A DNA stretch of 32,747 nucleotides from a virus. The stretch is taken from IMG/VR virus record IMGVR_UViG_3300028829_003485, positions 1-32,747 of that record, one strand, 5' to 3'. The position numbers were made by a program, and so were the translations under genes. This document shows, piece by piece, positions 1 to 7,580 of the stretch. The notes below the pieces were generated by a model. That model had not been told where the DNA came from. It did no database searches and saw only the letters and a program-made list of their open reading frames with translations. Each line of letters opens with the position of its first letter. The first letter of the stretch is position 1.

Positions 1-1
1 T

Positions 2-1819
2 AATGAAGCATACCAAGAAGAAGTATTCTTGGAACGTAAGATTTACCCATCAACGAACATTGCCTCTGGTAGTGGTAAGTTTGGTTGGATGGTAGAGTCT
101 AACGGATTCGGCGGTAAGAAGGAATCTTATGTCGAAGTAGCAACGCTCGAATCGATTCAAGCAGCAAAAGTAAAATGTAATGTAACTAGAAACACCAGCG
201 CATTGGTCAGATCTATTGGTAATGTAGACTACTCTCTAGCTTCCCGTATGGAAAGCCGTGAAATTGAGCAGTTGGAAACCTTTGATGATGTACCTTGGGC
301 TAACCCTACCCTGGTTGATCAAGGACAGGTTGACGATATCGTTGTCACAGTACCAACTGTAAGTGCAGAAGATGCAGCTAAATTAGATGCAGATAAAACT
401 CTTGCAGCGTTAAACTCAATGGAAATAAAAAACCTTGAGCGTCTAAGTAATGAAGTTGAAGTAGACCCTGCGGATTTAACCGTAGTAGCTAAACTTACTG
501 GCAAGTTAAGCGATGAAGAGTTAGCTGGTATTTATACCTGTACTCTCATTGAAGCACGTGAATTAACCGACGAGCAACTAGATATTATGTTGCAAGAAGG
601 TAGCGATGACAGTGCTTATGCCTGTCTTGCAGAACTAAATCGTCGTGAAGACGATAGGTTAGAGTTAAGTAAAACATTAGCAGCTAAGGCAGCAGATCTT
701 GTAGCAAAGAATGCAGCCATCAAGAAAGCATCTAGTGAAGCAGCGTTGAAAGTTTCTAATATTATTAGTAACCGTAAACCATACCCAGCAATGCGTACTA
801 CTAATTCAGAGCGCTTGTTGTCGATACACCATGACAATGGTAGTCACAAAGATAAACGTACTGCTCTTGCTTACATCAAGCAGGAACTAGCGGATGAAGT
901 AATCACAACAACAACTGAAGAAGTTAAGTCAGTTGCAACAGTCCCTGATGTTAAAGCATCACCTGTTAAAAAGAAAACAGCGACAGTAGCTTCGCCTTTA
1001 AGCCACAAGTTTGGGGGTCATGAAACGAAACGGTTAATGTCTGTCACTGAGTTAGTTGATAAATCTCTTGAAGCTTTATGGTCACAAGAGTTAGTTGAAA
1101 GTGCTTGGCGGGTAACTGCTGATCACTCTGAAGCACTGACAATGTTTCGTAATGTTCCACCGAAAGCTATGGATAAGTTCAAAGCTTTTGTAGGTAAACT
1201 AAACCCATTCAATCAAACTGAGTATGTGTTTGATACTGAAGAAAGTTTAGAGAAAACACTTGGCTCTATGGAAATCTTCCAACCATCTAACGATGTGAGT
1301 GCCAGTGAAGAACAACTTGGGTTAGAGCGTTGGTTATCCCTTCGAGCTAATGAAGTAGGGGCTAGTCCTCTATCACCAATTGAAAGTGTACATCAAGTAG
1401 CTATTGTTTCTCGTATTAACAAAGCACTGAACAACAATCGTCGACGTGAGTTATTGTTAACACACGAACTGTGTGGTGTCGACATTGAAGCTGCACCTAA
1501 GGTTAACACTGAAGTGTATGCTGTAGGTACTGTGTTGCAAGAGCGGTTGACTAAGCCAGTCAAACGTCCACCAGTATCGTTAGAAAAAGTTAAACCAGCT
1601 GCACCCATTGCAGTTGAGCCATTGGCAAACAGTAGCCTTAGCTATACCAAGGTGGCTGATATGTTAGACTTGCGGGGCGAACGTGCTGCACAAGAGCAAG
1701 TCGTATGGCGGCAGAAGTTAGGTAATGCTTTCAAGAGCAAGTCTCTTGATAAGGTGTCTGAGTTATTCAAGGAGCATAAGTTAAGTGCTTCGGGGATCTT
1801 GGTGCCCGCCTTCTGCTAA
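2..1819 (+). CDS. Large unknown phage protein, 5' end outside window
   Basis: The reading frame is open from the left edge to a TAA at 1819, giving at least 605 residues, so the true start lies upstream. A TTG at position 29 is in frame but has no ribosome-binding site and is probably internal. I do not recognise the family. The middle part (about residues 190-250) is rich in Ala, Lys and Glu and looks helical or coiled coil. A Lys/Val/Thr/Pro-rich stretch around residues 300-330 looks like a linker, and another Pro/Lys/Val-rich linker lies near residues 520-545. No membrane segment or catalytic motif is visible. It is on the same strand as the early and replication genes and is followed at once by a strong stem-loop (1826-1860), so it probably ends a transcription unit. 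It could be an early, middle or virion protein; the sequence does not decide. Confidence 0.85.
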   Translation, partial: NEAYQEEVFLERKIYPSTNIASGSGKFGWMVESNGFGGKKESYVEVATLESIQAAKVKCNVTRNTSALVRSIGNVDYSLASRMESREIEQLETFDDVPWANPTLVDQGQVDDIVVTVPTVSAEDAAKLDADKTLAALNSMEIKNLERLSNEVEVDPADLTVVAKLTGKLSDEELAGIYTCTLIEARELTDEQLDIMLQEGSDDSAYACLAELNRREDDRLELSKTLAAKAADLVAKNAAIKKASSEAALKVSNIISNRKPYPAMRTTNSERLLSIHHDNGSHKDKRTALAYIKQELADEVITTTTEEVKSVATVPDVKASPVKKKTATVASPLSHKFGGHETKRLMSVTELVDKSLEALWSQELVESAWRVTADHSEALTMFRNVPPKAMDKFKAFVGKLNPFNQTEYVFDTEESLEKTLGSMEIFQPSNDVSASEEQLGLERWLSLRANEVGASPLSPIESVHQVAIVSRINKALNNNRRRELLLTHELCGVDIEAAPKVNTEVYAVGTVLQERLTKPVKRPPVSLEKVKPAAPIAVEPLANSSLSYTKVADMLDLRGERAAQEQVVWRQKLGNAFKSKSLDKVSELFKEHKLSASGILVPAFC

Positions 1820-1825
1820 GGCACT

Positions 1826-1860
1826 GTGTGGTAGTGCATAACATTATACCACTACCGCAC
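1826..1860 (+). other. 11-bp stem-loop after the first gene
   Basis: Arms 1826-1836 and 1850-1860 pair over 11 bp with one G-U pair, leaving a 13-nt loop. It begins 6 nt after the stop codon of the upstream gene. No T-run follows, so it is not a classical intrinsic terminator. It may protect the mRNA 3' end or be an RNase III processing site like those in T7 early mRNA; that is inference. Confidence 0.6.
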
Positions 1861-1921
1861 ATGTACCCTGATATAAGGTACTAAAATTATATCAACTGTA
1901 GCAGAGTAACACCGTGTCATT

Positions 1922-1938
1922 GAAGGTTGGATTCCTTC
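1922..1938 (+). other. T-arm-like hairpin (variant loop)
   Basis: A 5-bp stem GAAGG/CCTTC closes a 7-nt loop TTGGATT, close to the TTCRANY consensus of a tRNA T loop but with G in place of C at the third position. No matching acceptor strand was found upstream. It is the weakest of the three T-arm-like elements. Confidence 0.3.
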
Positions 1939-2442
1939 TCCCCGCTATATACCAAGAGCATGATCACGATATAGCATAGAGTATCGCAGCGGTACATTGT
2001 AAGAGAGACACAGGACTACGTGAGAGGATATCATCTCATGCTAAGTAACCTGACCATCATACTCCTTATGTACCAATGCGACTCAGAATGAAGTGATCTA
2101 GGTGCTGGGCTTGCTATAGGTGACACACACACAATTGTAAGACTGAAAGCTGCCAAAGACTGTGGTAAATCTAAGATAATGTAAACACCAAAGGTACATA
2201 GATGCTCTTTACTGTTAGGATGCCTTTCATTAGGGTAGACTTTCGCATAGGAAACGCTTGAATAAAACAAACAATATAGTAGTACACAGTTGCCTGAGTC
2301 AAGAGGCACACGGCTTGACAAGAGGACTCATCCTCCTCAGCATAACGGCTCCCTATCAGATCGTAACTCTGATGCGAAAGCGGCTAGAAAATTTGAGGAT
2401 TAGTTATGCACAAGAGTTCCGTACCAACTTACTGGAGTATAT

Positions 2443-2459
2443 GCAGGTTCGAATCCTGC
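2443..2459 (+). other. T-arm-like hairpin with canonical T loop
   Basis: GCAGG/CCTGC closes the loop TTCGAAT, a textbook tRNA T arm. The following bases, CAAGGGC, would be the 3' acceptor strand, but no GCCCTTG partner lies within normal tRNA distance upstream. A partial partner (GCCCTGG, 2514-2520) lies downstream instead. It may be a tRNA remnant, an interrupted or rearranged tRNA, or an attachment-site-like fragment. Confidence 0.4.
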
Positions 2460-2651
2460 CAAGGGCCTTACAACCCCATGCTTATAGGCAAGTAACTCAC
2501 CCAATAAAGGTAAGCCCTGGATCTTGAAACGACCCTAACGGAACCGCACTGTTGTAAGAAACTCTAGTGGATACTAAAAAGTTTCTTTGAAGATGGGCTA
2601 CATTCCCAATCCTTCCAGAGGGCTATAACATCTGGCAGTATTGAAACACTG

Positions 2652-2671
2652 TATAAGTATGAGTACTTATA
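2652..2671 (+). other. 8-bp perfect hairpin
   Basis: TATAAGTA (2652-2659) and TACTTATA (2664-2671) pair perfectly around a TGAG tetraloop. It is one of the many stems of the gene-free tract. AT-rich, with no T-run. Confidence 0.5.
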
Positions 2672-2886
2672 AACTTGAGGATGCGAAGTATAATAAGCAA
2701 ACCTAGTCTACAGGTACTGTGTAGAATAAGCTGGAAGTTAATCAGCGGCCTCCAGATAAGGGGTGATACCATAGTAATATCGTCAAGTCTTATTGAAAGA
2801 TAAGAGGAAGTCTCGTTATGTCGATGAGGAGAGGGGTGTACTATGGTAGGTAATACAATATGCAACAACGGTTTGAAGTACTGGGG

Positions 2887-3057
2887 GTTGTCCCTGCTCA
2901 CTATAAAATGTAGTGGTTGAGTAGTCGGTGAAGTTCGATGCAACATAATACTTACTGAGAGTGTGTCTTGATCTTAGTCCAATGAGGATTGAACGATGGG
3001 ATACGGGTTGCCACTGATGAAGGAAAGGTATTGTAGGTTCGAGTCCTACCGGACAAC
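2887..3057 (+). ncRNA. Candidate tRNA-like RNA with enlarged or interrupted body
   Basis: A canonical T arm (GTAGG, loop TTCGAGT, CCTAC at 3033-3049) is followed after one base by GGACAAC (3051-3057). This is the perfect reverse complement of GTTGTCC at 2887-2893. Closing these strands gives a tRNA-like acceptor plus T arm, but the enclosed RNA is about 171 nt, roughly 95 nt longer than a tRNA. If the stem is registered as in a normal tRNA (2888-2894 with 3050-3056), six of seven pairs form, and G2887-C3057 would resemble the extra G-1:C73 pair of tRNA-His. Inside is a CTCA/TGAG arm around a CACTAT/GTAGTG hairpin (about 2897-2924). No CCA is encoded and no anticodon arm was identified with confidence. 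It may be a tRNA with an insertion, a tRNA mimic, or a chance pairing. Confidence 0.3.
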
Positions 3058-3210
3058 GCAGAGGAAGGGTGATAGTACCATAGGGATTGGTCAATCTAAT
3101 GTCGCTTAGCTCCACAGGAAGTCGTCGAGTCCCGATATAAATGAATCGACACAAACGTAAAGAAGAGTAGTATTGCTCATGCTAGTAGTAGGTAGCAGAA
3201 GATGCACTAA

Positions 3211-3256
3211 CATCAAGGTCAGGGTGCTGTCATGTATCTAACTATTGACCTTGATG
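3211..3256 (+). promoter_or_regulatory. 11-bp stem-loop upstream of the first small gene
   Basis: CATCAAGGTCA (3211-3221) pairs perfectly with TGACCTTGATG (3246-3256) around a 24-nt loop. The stem ends 33 nt before the chosen start codon at 3289. An alternative in-frame ATG at 3232 sits in the loop, which argues against its use. It may be an mRNA processing or translation-control element. Confidence 0.6.
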
Positions 3257-3288
3257 ATCTAACTAATTATTACGAAGGTGTGTACATT

Positions 3289-3771
3289 ATGAGAATTCGT
3301 TACGTAAAAACAAATGGAGAAGGTCTGATCAAGCAAGTCAAAGGCTTGTTATACTACCGCAATGTTCACTTTCTTACATCAGATGTTCGTAAGTCTGAGG
3401 AGAAGATGAATGCTTTAGTAACAGAGTTTATCCGAGAGTATGAGAAAAGAGAACATCACCTACAAGTTGTAGAGGATGCAAAGAAAGCAATCAAGAATAG
3501 TCCAAGCGCTTTGTTAAACACTTCTGAAGATACCACTGAGACACTAGGGTTCTTCAAGTGGCTGAAGACTTTCCATTTCCACCGCCTCTATCCTAAACAG
3601 GATAATCTTTGGGAGCCTGTAGCTAAAGTGCTAAAGACTTCTAAGAGTGTCAAGGCTTCAGTGATCGATGCTAAGCCAAGCGTTACAGTTGTTGCGACAC
3701 AGTCTCTTGTTCCTAGAACAATGAACAGTAATCGTAACAACAAGAACAACCGTAACAATCAACACAACTAA
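3289..3771 (+). CDS. Unknown small basic phage protein
   Basis: 160 residues starting MRIRYVKTNGEG. I chose ATG 3289 over the in-frame ATG at 3232 for two reasons. The sequence before 3289 (GGTGTGTACATT) resembles the leader of the gene at 5704, and 3232 lies inside a hairpin loop. The C-terminal 20 residues are an Asn/Arg-rich tail (NRNNKNNRNN), likely disordered and perhaps RNA-binding. The middle (about residues 40-80) is Lys/Glu-rich and helical. No membrane segment or catalytic motif is seen. It is the first gene after the structured tract and so may be among the first expressed. The family is not recognised. Confidence 0.75.
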   Translation: MRIRYVKTNGEGLIKQVKGLLYYRNVHFLTSDVRKSEEKMNALVTEFIREYEKREHHLQVVEDAKKAIKNSPSALLNTSEDTTETLGFFKWLKTFHFHRLYPKQDNLWEPVAKVLKTSKSVKASVIDAKPSVTVVATQSLVPRTMNSNRNNKNNRNNQHN

Positions 3772-3922
3772 TACAAGACTCATATAGTTTTGTGTTACGT
3801 ATCAACAAACAGTATGTGTAGTTAACAATCACAATCCATCTCAAGACAATATGCCTGTTGCCAAGTCTTATGTGTCTATGTAATCAGTTGGGTGTAAGTG
3901 TTTGTGGTTCTGTGTATTGCAC

Positions 3923-3992
3923 ATGCTTGTTTGTTTTCTAGATAGACTTAGGTATGTGAATGTCTAGGTGTATCTACAAAACAAACAAACAT
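3923..3992 (+). promoter_or_regulatory. Long stem-loop just upstream of the gene at 4011
   Basis: TTGTTTGTTTT (3927-3937) pairs with the complementary A/C-rich strand 3978-3988 over 11 bp. One mismatch and three further pairs extend it to 3923/3992. Inside, TAGATA (3939-3944) pairs with TATCTA (3971-3976). The hairpin ends a few bases before the Shine-Dalgarno AGGAGAT of the next gene. The placement fits control of translation or RNase III cleavage, but this is inference. Confidence 0.6.
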
Positions 3993-4010
3993 ATCTTAGG
4001 AGATATACAA

Positions 4011-4667
4011 ATGAAAAACATAATGAATAAAGTTTGGGCTGGTATAAAGCTCATAGCTAAATGGATAACATGTCCTATATGGGGACCGTTCTACGGTATC
4101 TATGTGGGTTGTCGTTGGGTATGGAGAAAGGTGAGAGGTAAGTCGAACGACAACCCAACCACCGATGTCTCTGAAGAAGTGTCTGATAAAGTGTACGGTA
4201 GAGAAGCATCGTTCGTTTTTACTACTTCCCGTAAGGCTGCCAATGATATGGAGGATGATTCTGAGCCTGAGGTTGAGAGCTTAGCTCCTATTGTAAGTAA
4301 TATGGTTGAGGCTGTTAGAATTTCTAACATCCATGACGCATGTCGAACCTTATCGAATGAAGATGATCTTGATGATTGCATTGTTATATATGACCCTGAG
4401 GGGGTTGTATTTAGCTACTTGAAGCATTCCTCTGGTGAATTCCCTATGCACCTCTCGTTTAGTAAGATTGATTTGGACGTAAACCAAGACTACAGCACAC
4501 CTTATAAGTATGATTGTCAATTCATCTACATAGAGTTAGATTGTATTGACATCGACGACACTACTAGTGATCTATTGTCATACCTACGATATAATGCAGA
4601 GATTGATGTTGAGTATCTAGGGATCATCTACCAAAATGACAACCACTTAGACATAGAGGAGTACTGA
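4011..4667 (+). CDS. Unknown membrane-associated protein with acidic domain
   Basis: 218 residues. ATG 4011 is chosen because AGGAGAT lies about 6 nt upstream; an earlier in-frame ATG at 3960 lies inside the hairpin. The N-terminus (about residues 1-42) is basic and aromatic-rich, with hydrophobic stretches (VWAGIKLIAKWITCPIWGPF), and looks like a membrane anchor. The remainder is soluble and strongly acidic, with many Asp and Glu residues. The ITCPIWGPF segment resembles ITYPIWWPF in the next gene, suggesting a shared anchoring module. The stop is directly followed by the next start (4670), so the two are translationally coupled. Family and function are unknown. Confidence 0.85.
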   Translation: MKNIMNKVWAGIKLIAKWITCPIWGPFYGIYVGCRWVWRKVRGKSNDNPTTDVSEEVSDKVYGREASFVFTTSRKAANDMEDDSEPEVESLAPIVSNMVEAVRISNIHDACRTLSNEDDLDDCIVIYDPEGVVFSYLKHSSGEFPMHLSFSKIDLDVNQDYSTPYKYDCQFIYIELDCIDIDDTTSDLLSYLRYNAEIDVEYLGIIYQNDNHLDIEEY

Positions 4668-4669
4668 TT

Positions 4670-5599
4670 ATGTTTAGTAAATTCCTAGTTAAAGCAATTA
4701 GAAAGATACTATACTATGGTACTCTGTTCTTCTTAGTGGTGGCTGTCTATAAGATAGTTAGATGGCTTGCAGTTAACGTGTTGTACGAACTGGGTAGACT
4801 AATAACCTACCCAATATGGTGGCCTTTCTGGAAGATGTTTGGCTGGAAGTATCCTGAGAAGGTAAGAGAGTTAGCGATACGTCGGTATTTTACTGACACT
4901 CGTAGCAGACCATCTGATATAACTATTGCTTGTATGTCTGATGAGTACTACTCACTTAGCACTAACGATAAGCGTCAAATTATGGCTAAGCTTTTAGGTG
5001 TAGTTGACTCACGTACAGTTAAAAGAATTGTACGTAAGTTGAAGCCTGGTACTTGTATCTCGTTCCTAACTGTATTCCCTAGAGCGGGTAATACTTATGA
5101 ATATATAAGTAAAGAGTTTGAAGTCTATCGTAGAACCCCTTCAGGAGCAGAGATTACTGAGACCTATGGTAACTTGTGGGAAGATTATATTAAAGGGTCT
5201 AGTAAATTAGACTTGGATAAAGTGATCAGACCTATGGGTGAATCTATATCTAAAACACTTGGTGGGTTTTTCCTAGTTCTTGAATTAATTGATGATGAAG
5301 ATAATGGAGGTATCATCCACGACGTACTAGACAACTGTGTAGTAGGTTGGTCTAGCTTGGATATATTTACAGGTAAGACTTGGTCAACATTCTTCTTAAT
5401 ACCTGTCGGTCTTTATTATAGTTCACATGATTCACATAGAATATGTGAGGATATTCTTGACAAGATCCATGAGAATGTACCTAAGCATTGTACTATTAAA
5501 TACTCTTACTCTGGTGAGACTAAACACCTTAAAGGTGCTGTTAGTTTACCTAAGATAGAGGACCCCTCAGACAGTATGTCTAGGGGGGTTAGATGGTAA
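4670..5599 (+). CDS. Unknown membrane protein, likely partner of the preceding gene
   Basis: 309 residues, with ATG 4670 preceded by GAGGAG. Residues about 12-45 are hydrophobic (GTLFFLVVAVYKIV, then a second aromatic stretch), followed by ITYPIWWPFWKMFGW. This matches the pattern of the upstream protein. The remaining 240 residues are soluble and mixed in charge, with no recognised motif. The final codons form a GC-rich hairpin (about 5563-5587). Coupling and the shared anchor suggest that this protein and the preceding one act together at the membrane, perhaps in host takeover or superinfection exclusion. That role is inferred from context only. Confidence 0.85.
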   Translation: MFSKFLVKAIRKILYYGTLFFLVVAVYKIVRWLAVNVLYELGRLITYPIWWPFWKMFGWKYPEKVRELAIRRYFTDTRSRPSDITIACMSDEYYSLSTNDKRQIMAKLLGVVDSRTVKRIVRKLKPGTCISFLTVFPRAGNTYEYISKEFEVYRRTPSGAEITETYGNLWEDYIKGSSKLDLDKVIRPMGESISKTLGGFFLVLELIDDEDNGGIIHDVLDNCVVGWSSLDIFTGKTWSTFFLIPVGLYYSSHDSHRICEDILDKIHENVPKHCTIKYSYSGETKHLKGAVSLPKIEDPSDSMSRGVRW

Positions 5600-5703
5600 G
5601 TCTTGAGAAGGTTAAGCGGGTACCGGATAAACCCAAATCAATTTCCCAGAGAGATCCTAAGAAGGATATCCAAATCTTTTTAAAATATATAGGTGTATTC
5701 ATT

Positions 5704-6165
5704 ATGAAACGTACAACAGAAGTTGCAGCGATAGCTGCTATAGTAATCCTTCTACCAATGACAGGTATGGCAGAAGACAATCGATTCACTCAGCAATATA
5801 AAGATGATGTTGCTGCTGAGTCACAAGAAGCAGGGCAACCTCTCTACCAAGAGGAGAAGCAAGGGTTCTTTAGTAAGTCTTGGAACACTCTTACCCACAC
5901 TGGTAAACGTGTAGTTAACTCTGCAAAGGGTGCGCTTGATCCTGATGAGCGTAACAAAGAGCTACGTGCTAAGGTTGATCTACTTAACATTGAGATTAAG
6001 AATCTCCGTGAACAAAAGATGATCACCCGTATTCAAGATACAGTTGAGTGGGAACATGCAACAGCTTGTATCCCTATGATCACTCGTATCATTGAACGTG
6101 CTGAGCCTTTACCAACTAACACCATCACTGATGCAACAGCAGCAGCAGCGGCTACAACTAACTGA
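5704..6165 (+). CDS. Putative exported (periplasmic) protein
   Basis: 153 residues. The N-terminus (MKRTTEVAAIAAIVILLPMTGMAED) has a short basic end, a hydrophobic core and a likely signal peptidase site after GMA. This fixes the start at 5704 rather than at an in-frame ATG at 5593, which would add 37 non-signal residues. AGGTG lies 9 nt upstream. The mature part is charged and helical, with a likely coiled coil at about residues 80-108 and an Ala/Thr-rich end. A phage-encoded periplasmic protein amid early genes for membrane proteins suggests envelope modification or exclusion of other phages; this is not demonstrated by sequence. Confidence 0.8.
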   Translation: MKRTTEVAAIAAIVILLPMTGMAEDNRFTQQYKDDVAAESQEAGQPLYQEEKQGFFSKSWNTLTHTGKRVVNSAKGALDPDERNKELRAKVDLLNIEIKNLREQKMITRIQDTVEWEHATACIPMITRIIERAEPLPTNTITDATAAAAATTN

Positions 6166-6178
6166 GAGGTACAACACA

Positions 6179-6508
6179 ATGGCACAACAAAAGCAAGCAG
6201 CATCAGGTCAAGGACGTCAAAAGTCATCAGCTTCTAATGGTGGTGGTGGTAATCGACGTGCTCCCTCTAAAGCTAGCGCAGCTAATACTATCTTAGCGTA
6301 TGTTCACTTAGCATTAGGTGGTGCATTCATTGCATCATTCTTTGAGATTGATAACATCCTTCAAGGAATACTTGGGGGTATCACTCGTATGCTGAACTTC
6401 AGTGATGCATGGGTAGCTCAGGCTGACAGTTATATCATTGCAACATTCTTCTTTGTCGGAGTCTTTGCATGGTTGTACGTTTACACTAACATCACCAAGC
6501 GCTCTTAG
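6179..6508 (+). CDS. Small two-span membrane protein
   Basis: 109 residues, ATG 6179 with GAGAGG upstream and 13 nt after the previous stop. An earlier in-frame ATG at 6092 lies inside the preceding gene without a ribosome-binding site and is rejected. The first 38 residues are polar, Gln/Ser/Gly-rich and basic. They are followed by two hydrophobic helices at about residues 40-60 and 83-104, joined by an amphipathic segment (ILQGILGGITRML). The shape is holin-like, but its early-region location argues against a lysis role. It probably forms an early membrane-protein cluster with its neighbours. Function unknown. Confidence 0.8.
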   Translation: MAQQKQAASGQGRQKSSASNGGGGNRRAPSKASAANTILAYVHLALGGAFIASFFEIDNILQGILGGITRMLNFSDAWVAQADSYIIATFFFVGVFAWLYVYTNITKRS

Positions 6509-6531
6509 CGTAAGTGTGGAGAATAAAACTG

Positions 6532-6993
6532 ATGGAAAAAACAACACCCCTATCTGACATAGCTCACAGCTTGTCTATACCAACCCTGCCTGCAATAGTG
6601 GGCTTAGCTTCTGGAATGGTATTCCCTCTCTTTGGATTGGGTGCCAACCTATTCCCTGCAACTTGGTTGATCTCTGACCTGCAGATGTTACCAGAGAATG
6701 CTGGCATCTTGTCAGTGCTGTTCTACTCCATGATTACTTATCTGGTTGTTACTTATGGTGTGTTTAAAAACTTCATGCCTAACAATCACTCTGATGATTG
6801 GACATACATCTCAAGAGTATCGTCCCACTGCTTCAGTAAAGGTAGATCATATGCCACTACAGTGTCGTATGTTTACAAGGAGTTAGATAAAGGTGGCCAC
6901 ACCTACAACAAGAAGGATGTCAACAACGAGGTAGAGGCTTATCTCTATCAACGTGGTTGGTTAGTTCTATTGAAGGATCGTGGACCAGCTTAA
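6532..6993 (+). CDS. Membrane protein with small C-terminal soluble domain
   Basis: 153 residues, with ATG 6532 preceded by GGAG. Two hydrophobic segments lie at about residues 18-45 (rich in Gly, Leu and Phe) and 57-76. The C-terminal 75 residues are soluble, basic and aromatic. The start lies 24 nt after the stop of the gene before it, so the two are likely co-expressed. I do not recognise the family. Confidence 0.8.
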   Translation: MEKTTPLSDIAHSLSIPTLPAIVGLASGMVFPLFGLGANLFPATWLISDLQMLPENAGILSVLFYSMITYLVVTYGVFKNFMPNNHSDDWTYISRVSSHCFSKGRSYATTVSYVYKELDKGGHTYNKKDVNNEVEAYLYQRGWLVLLKDRGPA

Positions 6994-7070
6994 GCGTTTA
7001 TGCTTATCCAAGGGCATCCAGTATACATCAGGGTGTCCTTTAGTAAACATAACCGATGGAGATCAAGATC

Positions 7071-7262
7071 ATGAAAATTGATTCCAAACAATTCTCATAT
7101 ATGAGAGAGGCGTTCAAGAAGGAAGAACGTCTGTTAATGGTTCAGGCAATAGCACTATGTAAGTTGGCTGACCTAGATGTGGATAAAACTTTTGACACCG
7201 CATCGAATATAATAAAGCGTAAGGATAACGCTGAAGCAGTAAGTGACACTGAAGAAAGCTAG
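7071..7262 (+). CDS. Small helical unknown protein
   Basis: 63 residues. Two in-frame ATGs lie 15 nt apart (7056 and 7071). The first includes the GGAG that would serve the second, so 7071 is preferred. The product is charged and probably all-helical, with an acidic C-terminus. Small acidic or helical proteins of this kind are common in early phage regions and often bind host enzymes. No motif supports a specific role. Confidence 0.65.
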   Translation: MKIDSKQFSYMREAFKKEERLLMVQAIALCKLADLDVDKTFDTASNIIKRKDNAEAVSDTEES

Positions 7263-7580
7263 TGGTAGGTGCAGCTGTGGTGAGTAGTATATCTATTCTT
7301 TGTAAGCTCACCATCTGAATGTAAGACACCTTAAGCTATGTAGTAAGTAAGTGTAAAGGTAATACCCCATAGCAATCGCTAAGAGCAACATGGCTTACAA
7401 CCTAGAGACAACTTAGGCACTGAGAGTTATGGAAGTAGGAGGTTAGTCTTAAGCTTGAGACTAAGTAACTTATAGGTACACAGGATCATGCAGTCAGTCC
7501 AACACTGTGTGGTATTATAGCCTTCTATAGTAAAGCAATGCAATCACAACTAACCAAAACTAACCTTAGGAAATAGTAAC
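7263..7580 (+). other. Intergenic region with three stem-loops
   Basis: 318 nt without a credible gene. Hairpins are TGGTGAG/CTCACCA (7278-7284/7307-7313), TTAGTCT/AGACTAA (7443-7449/7458-7464) and ACACAG/CTGTGT (7478-7483/7505-7510). The 12-mer CACTGTGTGGTA at 7503-7514 also occurs at 1822-1833, in the stem-loop after the first gene. No clear sigma-70 promoter was seen. Confidence 0.5.

Larger units (their letters stand above)
1861..3210 (+). other. Gene-free, hairpin-dense tract with tRNA-like arms
   Basis: About 1.35 kb has no reading frame with a ribosome-binding site and phage-like composition; the longest open frames translate T-arm-like DNA and look spurious. It carries many short perfect or near-perfect stems: 1870-1876/1887-1893, 1944-1950/1969-1975, TGAGA/TCTCA near 2020-2040, GTCAAG/CTTGAC near 2298-2318, TCAGA/TCTGA near 2357-2373, AAGAAACT/AGTTTCTT near 2556-2587, CCAGA/TCTGG near 2616-2636, 2652-2659/2664-2671, TCTACA/TGTAGA near 2707-2725 and TCTTAT/ATAAGA near 2788-2803. 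Three T-arm-like hairpins lie at 1922-1938, 2443-2459 and 3033-3049. I could not build a complete ordinary cloverleaf around any of them. It could hold divergent, interrupted or decayed tRNA genes, or other structured RNAs. Confidence 0.55.

Noticed and set aside
2313-2345. Sigma-70 promoter with TTGACA at 2313
   Set aside because: No -10 element at 16-18 nt spacing, and the TTGACA is part of a hairpin (GTCAAG/CTTGAC).
2357-2373. Anticodon-arm-like TCAGA/TCTGA hairpin with GTA in the loop (possible tRNA-Tyr)
   Set aside because: The loop has C instead of the nearly invariant T at position 33, and the distance to the next T arm is about 70 nt, too long even for a type II variable arm.
2258-2527. 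89-codon frame on + strand in the structured tract
   Set aside because: It has no ribosome-binding site, and part of it (MQVRILPRA) is the usual translation of a tRNA T arm, so it is not a gene.
2623-3154. Two open frames on the - strand (107 and 112 codons)
   Set aside because: They contain antisense translation of T-arm sequence (VGLEPTIPF), lack ribosome-binding sites and overlap each other in different frames.
3232-3288. Upstream start for the gene at 3289
   Set aside because: ATG 3232 is inside a perfect 11-bp hairpin loop, and the 3289 start shares a leader with another gene.
5593-5703. Longer N-terminus for the exported protein
   Set aside because: It would bury the signal peptide behind 37 charged residues; the start at 5704 has its own ribosome-binding site.
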